From the NCBI GenBank assembly GCA_963823105.1, contig CAWGKC010000005.1:1494058-1558057 (forward strand): a DNA stretch of 64,000 nt, given 5' to 3'. How positions within the stretch are numbered: position 1 is the first letter of the stretch; each line of letters begins with the position of its first letter. Below, one piece after another: positions 19,495-28,092 of this stretch. Made by a program: the position numbers and the translations under genes. Source of the DNA: JAJYKC01 sp963823105 (GTDB lineage Bacteria > Acidobacteriota > Terriglobia > Bryobacterales > Bryobacteraceae). Under the pieces are notes generated by a model. The model searched no databases, was not told where the DNA came from, and worked only from the letters and a program-made list of their open reading frames with translations.

Positions 19495-20171
19495 ATGACT
19501 GCATGGGCCGCACGCTCGATCCAGCCCGAGCTGCTCGACTCCGCCGCCGGCCCGGACCGCGAGGCCAGCCTCCGCGACCTCACCCGCATCAACCGCTTCC
19601 TCGGCGGCCATCGAATCCTGCGCCAACTTCTCCGCCCGCTCGTCCGGCCGCGACGAAGCCTTCTCGATTCTCGACATCGGCGCCGCTTCGGGCGATATGA
19701 CACGCGTCGTGCTGCGCGCCTTCCCCCGCGCCTCGGTCGCCTGCTTCGATCTCTCTCCACGCCACCTTGCCGCCGCGCCCCAACCTCGCATCGCCGGCGA
19801 CGCTTTCCTCCTCCCGTTCGCGCCTCGCAGCTTCGACTTCGTTTTCAGCTCCCTTTTCCTGCACCACTTCGAAAACGCCCGCGTCGTCAAACTGCTCCAC
19901 GGCTTTGGCGCCATCGCCCGAAACGCCGTGCTCGCCATCGACCTCGAACGCGGCCCTCTCGGCTACCATTTCCTCCCCGCCACCCGCTGGCTCTTCGGCT
20001 GGAATCGCGTCACCCTTCACGACGGCCCCGTGTCGGTTCAGGCCGGCTTTCGCCGCCGCGGAGCTTCTCGATATCGCCCACGCCGCCGGCCTCGACCGCG
20101 CTCTCGTCCGCCGGCACGATCCCTGGTGCCGATTGTCGCTGCTGGCGCCCGTCGGCCAACGGCTAGAATGA
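19495..20171 (+). CDS. Class I SAM-dependent methyltransferase, two +1 frameshifts
   Basis: Three frames must be joined to give one good protein of about 224 residues: SIQPELLDSAAGPDREAS, then SGRDEAFSILDIGAASGD (motif I, SAM binding), FPRASVACFDLS (motif II), GDAFLLPFAPRSFDFVFSS (motif IV region), and after a second shift AELLDIAHAAGLDRALV. The extra bases sit near 19642 and 20045-20046. Each separate frame is too short and lacks parts of the fold. The product belongs to the ubiE-like small-molecule methyltransferases, often encoded near type III polyketide genes, but no such partner is visible here. It is divergent from the fucosidase gene. Substrate is unknown. Confidence 0.68.
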
Positions 20172-20175
20172 GGGC

Positions 20176-20706
20176 TTGGGTAAAATCTCCTGCATCGCCC
20201 TCATGGCCTTCCTCTGCGCATGCGGCGGCGCGCCGTCGTCCTACCCCATTCCGCCGCAGTTCGACCGCGGTTCGCTCCCCGCGGCGACTCCCGATTCGCT
20301 TATGGTCGATATGAACTCCGTCTCCGCCCCGTCCCATTTCGCCGGCGATATCGACTCCACCCTTCAGGGGGAAACATGGCGATGGACGGGCGCCAAGCCC
20401 ACCGTCAAGCTCCTGCTCCTCCGCACCGCGGGCCTGAAATACTCCATCGATTTCGCCGTGTGGGATAAGGGAATCAAGCAGACCGGCCCGCTGACGATTT
20501 CATTTCTCGTGAACGGAAACACGCTGGACACCGTGCGATACGACACTCCCGGCCAGAAGCACTTTGAGAAGGCGGTGCCCGCCGATTGGTTGAATACCTT
20601 AACGGACACAGCGGTCTCCGCCTCGATCGGCCCTCTGTACGTCGCGCCCGAGGACGGGAAGAAATTCGGCGTGATCCTCGTCCGGATGGGGTTCGTTCTT
20701 CAGTGA
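20176..20706 (+). CDS. Lipoprotein of unknown function
   Basis: A 176-residue protein starting at TTG, with a signal peptide ending in a lipobox (AFLCAC, Cys about 16). The mature part is beta-rich (HFAGDIDSTLQGETWRW, KLLLLRTAGLKYSIDFAVWDKG) and resembles a jelly-roll or carbohydrate-binding-like module, but I cannot name the family. It begins 4 bp after the methyltransferase stop, and its TGA overlaps the GTG start of the following membrane transferase (GTGA), so these genes form one transcription unit. Confidence 0.65.
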   Translation: MGKISCIALMAFLCACGGAPSSYPIPPQFDRGSLPAATPDSLMVDMNSVSAPSHFAGDIDSTLQGETWRWTGAKPTVKLLLLRTAGLKYSIDFAVWDKGIKQTGPLTISFLVNGNTLDTVRYDTPGQKHFEKAVPADWLNTLTDTAVSASIGPLYVAPEDGKKFGVILVRMGFVLQ

Positions 20707-22922
20707 TCAAGCCTGTCCTCTATATCCTCTTCGGCGCGCTCTTCACTGGCGCGACGTCGCTTTCGGCCGGCTGCCTGATTCTCCACCGTCTGCGCTTGCG
20801 CCTCTATCGCGCCGAACACTTGCTCTTCGGCTTCGTGCTGGGGTCCGCCCTGCTTAGCCTCACGCTCTTCGAGTTTTCGACGCTGCACATCGTCTATAAA
20901 GGCGTTCTTCTCGGGCTGGGCCTTCTCGTCCTCAACGCCGCCCTCGCGCTGGGTGTTTTTCACCGCGCGTCCGAGCCGGCGCCGCCGCTGCCACCGCTTT
21001 GGCGCTGGCTCTTTTGGACCGCATTCGCTCTCTACGCCGTGCTCTATTTCTTTTACGCCCTCGCTCCGGAGATCAGTCCCGACGGTTCCACCTACCATCT
21101 CGGCCTGGTCGAGCAAATCCTGCGCGCCCGCGGATTTCAGCGAAGTCCGTGGGACTTCTACAAGAACATGCCGGCCGGCGTCGAGTTGCTCTTCGTCTTC
21201 GCGTTTTCCTTCGGGCGAAACTCGGCCGCCGCGCTCGTCCACTATCAGTTCCTGCTCGCCCTCCCTCTGCTGATCGTGAATTTCGGCAGACGCTTCGGCA
21301 TGCCCGCCGCGGGCGCCGTCGCCGCCATTCTGGTCTTCGCCTCGCCTGTCGCCGGTATCGACGGTATCAGCGCTTACGTCGATTGCGCGCTTGCCGTCAT
21401 TGTCTTCGCCCTGTTTTATCTGCTGCGAATCTGGGACGAGCAACGCGACGACCGGCTGCTGCTGCTGGCCGGCATTCTCGGCGGCTTCGCCTTTGCCGCT
21501 AAATACACCGGCGGCATCGCCCTCCTTTACGCCCTCGGCTATGCCGGTTGGAAGCTGTGGCGCGCGAAACAGCCCTGGATTAAGCCGCTTGTGATAATTA
21601 GCGCCGCCGCGTCCCTGTGGATTCTGCCCTGGGTTCTCAAAAGTTGGATCTGGACGGGCGATCCATTGATCCCCTTCTTCAGCCGCCTGTTCCCGAACCC
21701 CATCGTCCATCCCTCTTTCGTCGCGCAATGGTCACGGCAACTGCGCACGTACAACCTCAACAGTTACTGGGAGCTTCCCTGGCAGGTCACGGTGCGCGCC
21801 GACGCGTTTCCCAGCTTCATCGGCCCTATTTTCTTACTTACGCCGGTCATCCTGCTCGGCCTCAAGCGTCCGCTCGTTCGCGCGCTCGCGGTGGCCTCGG
21901 TCGTCTTCGGCGCGTCCTTCTTGGCCAATCTCGACGCCCGGTTTCTCATCCCGGCGTTGCCGTTCCTGTCGCTCGCCATCGGCATCGTCGTCGCGTCGTG
22001 GAATCCGCTCGCCGTCGCCCTCGTTCTGGTCCTGCACTCCGTCCTCTCGCTGCCCATGGTGACGCCACAGTATTGCAACGAATATTCATGGCGATTGGCT
22101 CCGGAGATTCCCTGGAGCGGCGCCCTGCGTATCGTGCCCGAAGATGCCTGGCTCCTCCAGCACCAGCCCGGCTATGCCGCGGACCGCATGATCGAGCGGC
22201 TCGTTCCAGCGAACGAACCCGTCTTCTCCACCTTCGCCGTCACCGAGGCTTACACCTCGCGCAGGATCGAGGTCGGCTACGAATCGGCGCAAGGCGAGGT
22301 GATGCAGGATTTTCTATTCACCGCCATTACCTCCGATTTACAACCCAGCCTCAGCGCGGAATTCGCGTTCCCGGAGCGCGCCGTCCTCAAGCTTCGCGTG
22401 GTTGAAACCGCGAAAGCGGTTACCCAGCAGTGGAGCGTCGCCGAGTTCCGTATCCTTCGCGGCGGCGTTGAGATTCCCCGCGCGCCTTCGTGGCGAGTTC
22501 GCGCCGCGCCCAATCCATGGGACGTCCAACTGGCTTTCGACAACAGCCTCATCACTCGCTGGCGAAGCTGGGATGTGGCGCGGCCCGGCATGTTCGTCGA
22601 GATCGATTTCCCCGCGGCTGTTTCGCTCGACGCCGCGCGCCTGCGCGTCTCACCCGACGAGTCCCAAACCGCTACGCGGCTTGAGGGCGCGGATGCCTCC
22701 GGCCGGTGGACCGTTCTCGCTCCTTCGGCGAAGATCGTCCCGAAGCCGCTCACCTATATGCTCCGCCCCGAGGCCTCCGCTCAACTCAAGCGCCGCGGCT
22801 TCCATTACCTGCTTGTGAACAGCGATAACTACGGCGCCGACGATATCGCCCGCAACGCTGGCGTCTGGGGCCTGCGATTGCTCGACGAGCAAGGCGGCGC
22901 GCGGCTCTACGCGATCCAATGA
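20703..22922 (+). CDS. GT39-like (ArnT/PMT-type) integral membrane glycosyltransferase
   Basis: A 739-residue protein with about twelve hydrophobic helices in residues 1-460 and a soluble C-terminal domain of about 250 residues. The early periplasmic loop motif SPDGSTYHLGLVEQ corresponds to the acidic-pair region in lipid-linked-sugar glycosyltransferases of the GT39/GT83 type. The GTG start at 20703 overlaps the preceding stop by 4 bp; the longer ORF start lies inside the lipoprotein gene. The C-terminal region contains a discoidin-like pattern (DNSLITRWRSWDVARPGMFVEIDF). It probably transfers a sugar from a polyprenyl-phosphate donor in the periplasm. Acceptor is unknown. Confidence 0.75.
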   Translation: MIKPVLYILFGALFTGATSLSAGCLILHRLRLRLYRAEHLLFGFVLGSALLSLTLFEFSTLHIVYKGVLLGLGLLVLNAALALGVFHRASEPAPPLPPLWRWLFWTAFALYAVLYFFYALAPEISPDGSTYHLGLVEQILRARGFQRSPWDFYKNMPAGVELLFVFAFSFGRNSAAALVHYQFLLALPLLIVNFGRRFGMPAAGAVAAILVFASPVAGIDGISAYVDCALAVIVFALFYLLRIWDEQRDDRLLLLAGILGGFAFAAKYTGGIALLYALGYAGWKLWRAKQPWIKPLVIISAAASLWILPWVLKSWIWTGDPLIPFFSRLFPNPIVHPSFVAQWSRQLRTYNLNSYWELPWQVTVRADAFPSFIGPIFLLTPVILLGLKRPLVRALAVASVVFGASFLANLDARFLIPALPFLSLAIGIVVASWNPLAVALVLVLHSVLSLPMVTPQYCNEYSWRLAPEIPWSGALRIVPEDAWLLQHQPGYAADRMIERLVPANEPVFSTFAVTEAYTSRRIEVGYESAQGEVMQDFLFTAITSDLQPSLSAEFAFPERAVLKLRVVETAKAVTQQWSVAEFRILRGGVEIPRAPSWRVRAAPNPWDVQLAFDNSLITRWRSWDVARPGMFVEIDFPAAVSLDAARLRVSPDESQTATRLEGADASGRWTVLAPSAKIVPKPLTYMLRPEASAQLKRRGFHYLLVNSDNYGADDIARNAGVWGLRLLDEQGGARLYAIQ

Positions 22923-23857
22923 GTTCCTCGTATTTCCTCGGCGTCGATGGCGGCCAGTCGAGCACAACGGTTTTGATCGGCGACGGGCGGGGGCGCGTGC
23001 TGGGGCAGGGCCGCGCCGGTCCTTGCAATCACGCAGCGGCGGACGAGGGACGCCTGAAGCTCACGAACGCGTTGACCGCCGGCCTCGCCGAGGCGTGCGC
23101 AAATGCGGGTCTCGATGCGGGCGCGATCGAGTTCGCCTCCGCGTGTCTCGGCTTCAGCGGCGGCGCCGGCGACAAGCGGGATCTCGTTGCCCGGATCGTC
23201 CGCGCCGCGCAAATCGAAGTCACCAATGACGGTTGGATCGCCCTCGCAGGAGCGACCGCGGGAGCGCCTGGCGTCGTCGTCATCGCCGGTACCGGCTCGC
23301 TCGCCGTCGGCCGCAACGGGGCGGGGAAGATGGCGCGCGCCGGCGGATGGGGTTACATTTTCGGCGACGAGGGCGGCGGCATCGACATCGCCCGCCAAGC
23401 GGTGCGCGCCATCTTGCGAATGGAGGAGGGCTGGGGCGAGGCGACGACCCTTCACGCCATGCTGCTCGACGCAACGGGAGCATCGAACGCAAACGCCCTG
23501 TTGCACGCCTTGTACACTCCCGATTGGCCGCGTCCAAGAATGGCGAAGCTCGCGCGTCTGGTGGACGAGGCTGCCGGGCGGGGCGACGCCTTGGCGCAAC
23601 GGATCATGGACAACGCCGCCCGCAGTCTCGCCCAATTCGCGCTCGCCGTTCGCGGCCAACTGTTTTCGCCAGGTGAGACGGTGATCGTAAGTTACATCGG
23701 CGGAGTCTTCCGAAGCCGCCGGTTGTTGGAGCGTTTTCGAGCGGCGGTGCCTTCCCAGCCACCCATCCACGGCCCCGCCGCCGGCGCTCTGCTCGAAGCC
23801 TATCGCCTCGCCGGCTTGTCCGTCGCTCTGGCGAACCTGCCGGACGAGAAGCCGTGA
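22919..23857 (+). CDS. N-acetylglucosamine kinase-like BadF/BcrA ATPase-fold protein
   Basis: A 312-residue sugar kinase of the ASKHA (actin-like) superfamily. Phosphate-1 motif GVDGGQSSTTVLIGD, phosphate-2 motif VIAGTGSLAVG and the family marker GGWGYIFGDEGGG are intact. Such enzymes phosphorylate GlcNAc and recycle cell-wall sugars. Its ATG overlaps the stop of the GT39-like gene by 4 bp, and pgk starts 25 bp downstream, so the unit may be co-transcribed. The family match is solid; GlcNAc specificity is inferred. Confidence 0.82.
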   Translation: MSSSYFLGVDGGQSSTTVLIGDGRGRVLGQGRAGPCNHAAADEGRLKLTNALTAGLAEACANAGLDAGAIEFASACLGFSGGAGDKRDLVARIVRAAQIEVTNDGWIALAGATAGAPGVVVIAGTGSLAVGRNGAGKMARAGGWGYIFGDEGGGIDIARQAVRAILRMEEGWGEATTLHAMLLDATGASNANALLHALYTPDWPRPRMAKLARLVDEAAGRGDALAQRIMDNAARSLAQFALAVRGQLFSPGETVIVSYIGGVFRSRRLLERFRAAVPSQPPIHGPAAGALLEAYRLAGLSVALANLPDEKP

Positions 23858-23882
23858 ACTCCGCTACGATCAGATTTTACCC

Positions 23883-25053
23883 ATGTCTAAATTGTCTATT
23901 CGCGACCTCGACCTCAAGAACAAAATCGTTTTCATGCGCGTCGATTTCAATGTCCCTCTCGCCAATGGCGGCCGGGAGATCACCAGCGACAAACGCATTC
24001 GCGCCTCGCTGCCTTCGATCCAATACGCGCTCGACCACGGCGCGGGCCTGATTCTCGCCAGCCACCTGGGCCGTCCCAAGGGCAAGCCGAATCCCGAGAT
24101 GAGCCTGAAGCCGGTGGCGGCGAAGCTGCGGGAACTGCTCGGCCGGCCGGTCGCTATGGCGCCCGATTGCATTGGCGCCGAAGTGGAGGCGATGAAGCCG
24201 AAGCCGGGCGAAGTGCTGCTGCTCGAAAATCTGCGCTTTCATCCCGAGGAAGAGAAGAACGATCCCGGTTTCGCCAAACAACTGGCGGCGCTTTGCGATG
24301 TCTATGTGAACGACGCCTTCGGCTCCGCCCATCGCGCGCACGCCTCCACCGTCGGCATGATTCAATTCGTGCCGCAAGCGGCGGCGGGCTTGCTGATGGA
24401 CAAGGAACTCGAATACCTGACCAAGGTCACAAAGAATCCGGAACGTCCCTGCGTGGCGATTCTCGGCGGCGCGAAGGTGTCGGACAAGATCGAGGTGATC
24501 GAGAACCTGATGAAGGTGGTCGACAAGCTGCTGATCGGCGGCGCGATGGCCTACACGTTCTTCCGCGCGCAGGGCGACGCGACCGGAAAATCGTTGGTCG
24601 AAGAGGATAAGATCGATCTCGCCAATCAGCTTTTGGAACGCGGCGGCGGAAAACTGATGCTGCCGGTGGATCACGTTGTCGCCGCCGAGTTCAAAGCGGG
24701 CGCGGCGCACGAAACGGTCGCGGAAATCCCCGACGGCATGATGGCGCTCGACATCGGTCCGAAGACGGTGGCGGCGTACGAAGCCGAAATCGCCAAGGCG
24801 AAAGACCATTATCTGGAACGGCCCGATGGGCGTCTTCGAGATGCCGCCCTTCGATGCCGGAACGGTGGCGCTGGCCAAGGCCGTCGCGGCGTCGGGAGCG
24901 GTGTCGGTGGTGGGCGGTGGCGACTCCGAGAAGGCGATCAAATCGGCGGGCGTCTCCGGTAAAATCAGCCACATCTCCACCGGCGGCGGAGCGTCGCTCG
25001 AATTTCTCGGCGGCGTGGAGTTGCCCGGCGTCGCCGCGCTCAGCGAAAAATAG
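23883..25053 (+). CDS. pgk: Phosphoglycerate kinase, interrupted by a +1 frameshift
   Basis: Glycolytic enzyme converting 1,3-bisphosphoglycerate and ADP to 3-phosphoglycerate and ATP in the cytoplasm. Substrate-binding motifs are MRVDFNVPLA and LASHLGRPKG; central motif AILGGAKVSDKI is intact. The frame breaks after EIAKAKD. Deleting one A from the run at 24801-24803 gives KTIIWNGPMGVFE and continues to GGGASLEFLGG and the stop at 25053. Repaired length 389 aa is normal. This gene is essential and usually single copy, so the extra base is most likely a sequencing or assembly error. Confidence 0.92.
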
Positions 25054-25059
25054 CGGGCT

Positions 25060-25322
25060 TCAGGCACCGCTCATACTGGCCAGCAGTTCCAGCGCGAATC
25101 CCGCTTCCCTCGCCGACGGAAAGCGCGCCGCCGCCTCTTTCTCGAGGCACAGGCGAACGATCAAGTCGAGCGCCCGAGGGAGCGTGTCCGGCAAGGAAGG
25201 CGGCGTGAAATTCAACACCGTGTCCCCGACGCTATTTCATACCGCGCCACGCCGAAACTGAAAATATCCGAGCGGGGATCCGCCGTCTTGCCCAACCGCG
25301 CCCATATCTCCGCCCGGATGCG
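25060..25322 (-). pseudogene. Ser/Thr protein kinase C-terminal remnant
   Basis: No ATG-started frame of useful length exists, but conceptual translation on the minus strand recovers kinase subdomains IX-XI in two frames: GKTADPRSDIFSFGVARYE (about 25315-25235), then LDLIVRLCLEKEAAARFPSA followed by REAGFALELLASMSGA and a stop at 25060. The order and spacing are those of the end of a bacterial PknB-type kinase domain. A frameshift separates the two parts. The missing first half may be the fragment at about 27725-28070 on the same strand. It is a decayed gene, not merely misread. Confidence 0.62.
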
Positions 25323-25487
25323 TGCTGGCCACGGCCATTGTAGCGTTGGGAGCCGCCGGCCTATCCGCGCTCAACTCTTGACTCGGCCCCAAGCGGTAAC
25401 CATGGCAGGTACGCTATGCGTTGAATCAGTGGGCCCCCAGGCGCGCATTCTCGAAGACGGGGAATTAGAAATCGACAACGGCGCCAC

Positions 25488-25622
25488 CTAGCGGGCCAAC
25501 CGCCGCGAAACTTCATCGCCACTTGCAAACGGTGCGATATTGAGCCGTTCGCCTCGTTCCGCGATGCGTTCTCGCGGATACCAGCGCACTCCATCGCCCA
25601 GTCGACTGAATTGCCGGCTCAT
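25488..25622 (-). CDS. Possible 44-residue ORF in an otherwise non-coding stretch
   Basis: An ATG at 25622 opens a 44-codon frame (RWYPRERIAERGERL, SGDEVSRRLAR, stop at 25488). The amino-acid composition looks protein-like, but there is no ribosome-binding site and I know no family. It might instead be the tail of a lost gene. The remaining parts of 25323-25904 contain the repeat copy at 25770-25853 and nothing else I can support. Confidence 0.22.
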   Translation of the reverse strand: MSRQFSRLGDGVRWYPRERIAERGERLNIAPFASGDEVSRRLAR

Positions 25623-25769
25623 AACTGGAAACCCATCGCTTCCCCCGCCCCGTCCTGGGCTACGTTTTTACCACAGCTTCCCGAACCCCTGGCAGGCGCT
25701 TCATGTGATGCATACGTCCAAGAATCTAAGTGTCAATGTGTGGATTATTTGGCTCCCGCGTGCCTTCTC

Positions 25770-25853
25770 AGTAACCCGCGCAAAACGGAGTGCGGCGCGA
25801 TCGGTTCCTTACCGAGTCTGGGGTGCGCGCCGCGCCCTTTTGCGCTTCGAACG
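25770..25853 (+). repeat. Dispersed REP-like palindromic repeat (single diverged copy)
   Basis: This stretch shares its core, CGCGCAAAACGGAGTGCGGC and the following GCGAT, and its tail GGTGCGCGCCGCGCCC with the 82-bp tandem units at 45854-46097 (opposite orientation). Here the stem is AACC-CGCGC pairing with GCGCG-(ATC)-GGTT around the loop AAAACGGAGTGCG. The tandem copies use GGAAC/GTTCC at the outer stem. Both sides changed while pairing was kept. Confidence 0.65.
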
Positions 25854-25904
25854 GCTCCGATGAACATGGACGAAAAGCGCTCCCTATTACGCCGCCAATC
25901 GTTT

Positions 25905-27665
25905 CTAGTTGTTCAGACCAATACCAGAAAGGGAAGCGGTCTGGGGGCTGCTGATGTCGTTGTCGGTTACCGACAGTGTCGCTTTGTAGACGCCGGAATC
26001 GGGCGGCGTGAAGACCACCGTAATGACGCAATCCGTGTTGGGATTCAAAGTCGCCGGGCAGTTGTTGGTCTGGGTAAAGGTGCCATTGGCGGGGGAAATC
26101 GCGAACTTAGAGATGCTGACCGCCGACGTGCCATCGTTGTACAAGGTAATGTTCTTGGACTTGCTGGTGCCTGGGGTCTGACCCGGGAAGTGGACACTGG
26201 CGGGCAACAAGGTCATGGCGTGGATCGCGCCGGTGCCCGCCAGCTTGACGGCCTGCGTGGAGCTGCCGGGGTCATTGTCCTTGAGGGTCACCGCTCCAGC
26301 CCGGGCTCCCGCCGCCGTTGGTGTAAAAGTAACGGTGATGGTGCAGTTCTGGCCTGCGTTCAGCGTGGTAGGGCAGGTGTTGGTTTGGGAGAAGTCTCCA
26401 CTGCTGGTAATGCTGGTGAAGATGACCGAGTGACTGCTGACGTTGGTTACCGTTACGGTCTGGGGAGCACTGGTGAGTCCTATCTGCAGGACGCCGAAGC
26501 TGAGGCTGGTGGCGGAAAACGTCATGCTTAGCGGGGTATAGATCGAGGCGGTGTTTATGACTTCGCAGCACACACTGGTAGTACCAATGCCGCCGTCCGC
26601 CAATGCCCGTCCGCTGAACAGCAGCGTCGCCGAGTGATACGCTTGCGCCCGGCCGAGGCTTTCCGCCGCGGTGAACTTGCCCGCGGCTTCGTTATAAATC
26701 TCCGCCGCCGCGGTGGGTATATAAGTGGTGCAATCCTTTCCGCAGCTAATTGATTGCCCCTCTCCGCCCGCCACCAGAACGGTGCCGTCCGTGAGAAGCG
26801 TGGCCGTGTGAGCGTAACGCCCCGTCACCATGTATCCGGTTAGGGTCCATGTGTTGGCGGAGGGGTCGTAGAGTTCCGCGGAATTTATTGGGTAGCGAGA
26901 CGTGGTGCCACCAGTGACCAACACTTTGCCGTCCGGGAGGAGGGTGGCTGGGTTGAGGTAGCGAGGGGCATTCATGCTGGCCGCGCCGCTCCAAGTGCCC
27001 AAGGAAGGATCGTAGAGTTCACAGGAAGCGGTGACGGATCCGGTGGAGCCTCCGATAACCAAAACTTTTCCGGTCTGCAACCGCACGGCGGCATGGTAAT
27101 AGCGAGCCGCGTTGAGGCTGCCCGTCGTAGACCAACTGTTCGACGCCGGATCGTAGAGTTCGCTTTCCGCCGTTTCGGCGCTGCAGTCGCTCGACGTGCA
27201 GCCGCCCGTCACCAGCACCTTCCCGCTTTGTAGCAGGGTCGCCGTATGACCAAAGCGAGCCACGGAAAGGGAACCCGCCGCCGACCATGTTCCAGCGGTT
27301 GGATCGTACAACTCCGCCGCGCCCAACACCGTGCCGCCGGCCCCCGCCCCGCCAGAGACCAGGACCTTTCCGTTAGCCAGCGGGATGGCGGGAAACAACT
27401 CACGGCCTTGAGCCATGCTGCCGGTGAGGGTCCAAGCTCCCAGGCCGCTGGTAAAGAGTTCCGCCGAAGCGAGAAGATTGCCGTTATTATCGACCCCGCC
27501 CACCGAGAGAACCTTTCCGGTGGCCAACAGCACCTGGGCGTTAAACTCGCGAGCGCTTTGCAGGCCGCCAGTACTTGCCCATTGACCTTGGATCTGGGCC
27601 GGGAGCGGCTGGATGCTCGCGAGCAAGGCCGTGAGCGGGAACACTACACCTGATAATTTCCTCAT
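25905..27665 (-). CDS. Kelch-repeat exported protein with C-terminal ASH (choice-of-anchor D) domains
   Basis: A 586-residue exported protein. Signal peptide MRKLSGVVFPLTALLASI is preceded by a strong ribosome-binding site (AGGAGGGGAG) which fixes the start at 27665; the longer frame upstream covers kinase remnants. Residues about 30-380 hold six to seven kelch-type repeats with AELYDPxxxTWxxTGSM and ATLLxxGKVLVxGG patterns, forming a beta propeller. Two immunoglobulin-like ASH modules follow (LSFGVLQIGLTSAPQTVTVT and VHFPGQTPGTSKSKNITLYN). It lacks catalytic residues and is probably a surface binding protein. It sits between two halves of a decayed kinase gene, which suggests insertion. Confidence 0.82.
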   Translation of the reverse strand: MRKLSGVVFPLTALLASIQPLPAQIQGQWASTGGLQSAREFNAQVLLATGKVLSVGGVDNNGNLLASAELFTSGLGAWTLTGSMAQGRELFPAIPLANGKVLVSGGAGAGGTVLGAAELYDPTAGTWSAAGSLSVARFGHTATLLQSGKVLVTGGCTSSDCSAETAESELYDPASNSWSTTGSLNAARYYHAAVRLQTGKVLVIGGSTGSVTASCELYDPSLGTWSGAASMNAPRYLNPATLLPDGKVLVTGGTTSRYPINSAELYDPSANTWTLTGYMVTGRYAHTATLLTDGTVLVAGGEGQSISCGKDCTTYIPTAAAEIYNEAAGKFTAAESLGRAQAYHSATLLFSGRALADGGIGTTSVCCEVINTASIYTPLSMTFSATSLSFGVLQIGLTSAPQTVTVTNVSSHSVIFTSITSSGDFSQTNTCPTTLNAGQNCTITVTFTPTAAGARAGAVTLKDNDPGSSTQAVKLAGTGAIHAMTLLPASVHFPGQTPGTSKSKNITLYNDGTSAVSISKFAISPANGTFTQTNNCPATLNPNTDCVITVVFTPPDSGVYKATLSVTDNDISSPQTASLSGIGLNN

Positions 27666-27724
27666 GATCTCCCCTCCTCTGTCCGGAATCTCCATTTGGC
27701 TTTCCGTACTGCGACAGTATACAC

Positions 27725-28070
27725 TCTCCCGCCAGTGCCTCCGCCGGCTGAGCGAGTAGCTCATGACATCGTTCGGTTTCAGGCCCCGCTGCATGACGTC
27801 CGCGCTCCGCGAGGATGGCGCCGGGAGGTTCTCCCGCAACCAATTCGGAGACCAGGAAAGGAACGCCGTTTTCGCCGCCGATGTTGAAGAGTTGGATGAT
27901 CTTCTTATGATTGAGCGAGCCGGCGGCGCGGGCTTCGGGCTCGAAACGGCAGCGCCGGTTGGGGCCGCGGGCGACTTGAGGCGCAAATCGCGCGCCCGGA
28001 AAACATGGCCCATCCCCCTGTCCCGCGCGGGGAGACGATTTCGTTTGGGCCGATTCGGGACGGATGTCAA
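27725..28070 (-). pseudogene. Ser/Thr protein kinase N-terminal remnant
   Basis: Conceptual minus-strand translation gives the glycine-loop-like RDRGMGHVFRARDLRLK, then after only about 30 bases CRFEPEARAAGSLNHKKIIQ and LFNIGGENGVPFLVSELVAG, the alphaC-to-beta5 part of a PknB-type kinase. The segment that should hold the catalytic VAIK lysine is missing, and frames change several times. Downstream the catalytic HRD and DFG loops are absent. It is followed by the kelch-repeat gene and, further on, the C-terminal kinase remnant at 25060-25322. Confidence 0.65.
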
Positions 28071-28092
28071 ACGAGTTCGGACATCGGCCCCT

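Noticed and set aside
19468..20166. 232-residue Arg/Pro-rich protein
   Set aside because: After about residue 55 it is an out-of-frame reading of the methyltransferase gene; the adjoining frame gives the SAM-binding motifs.
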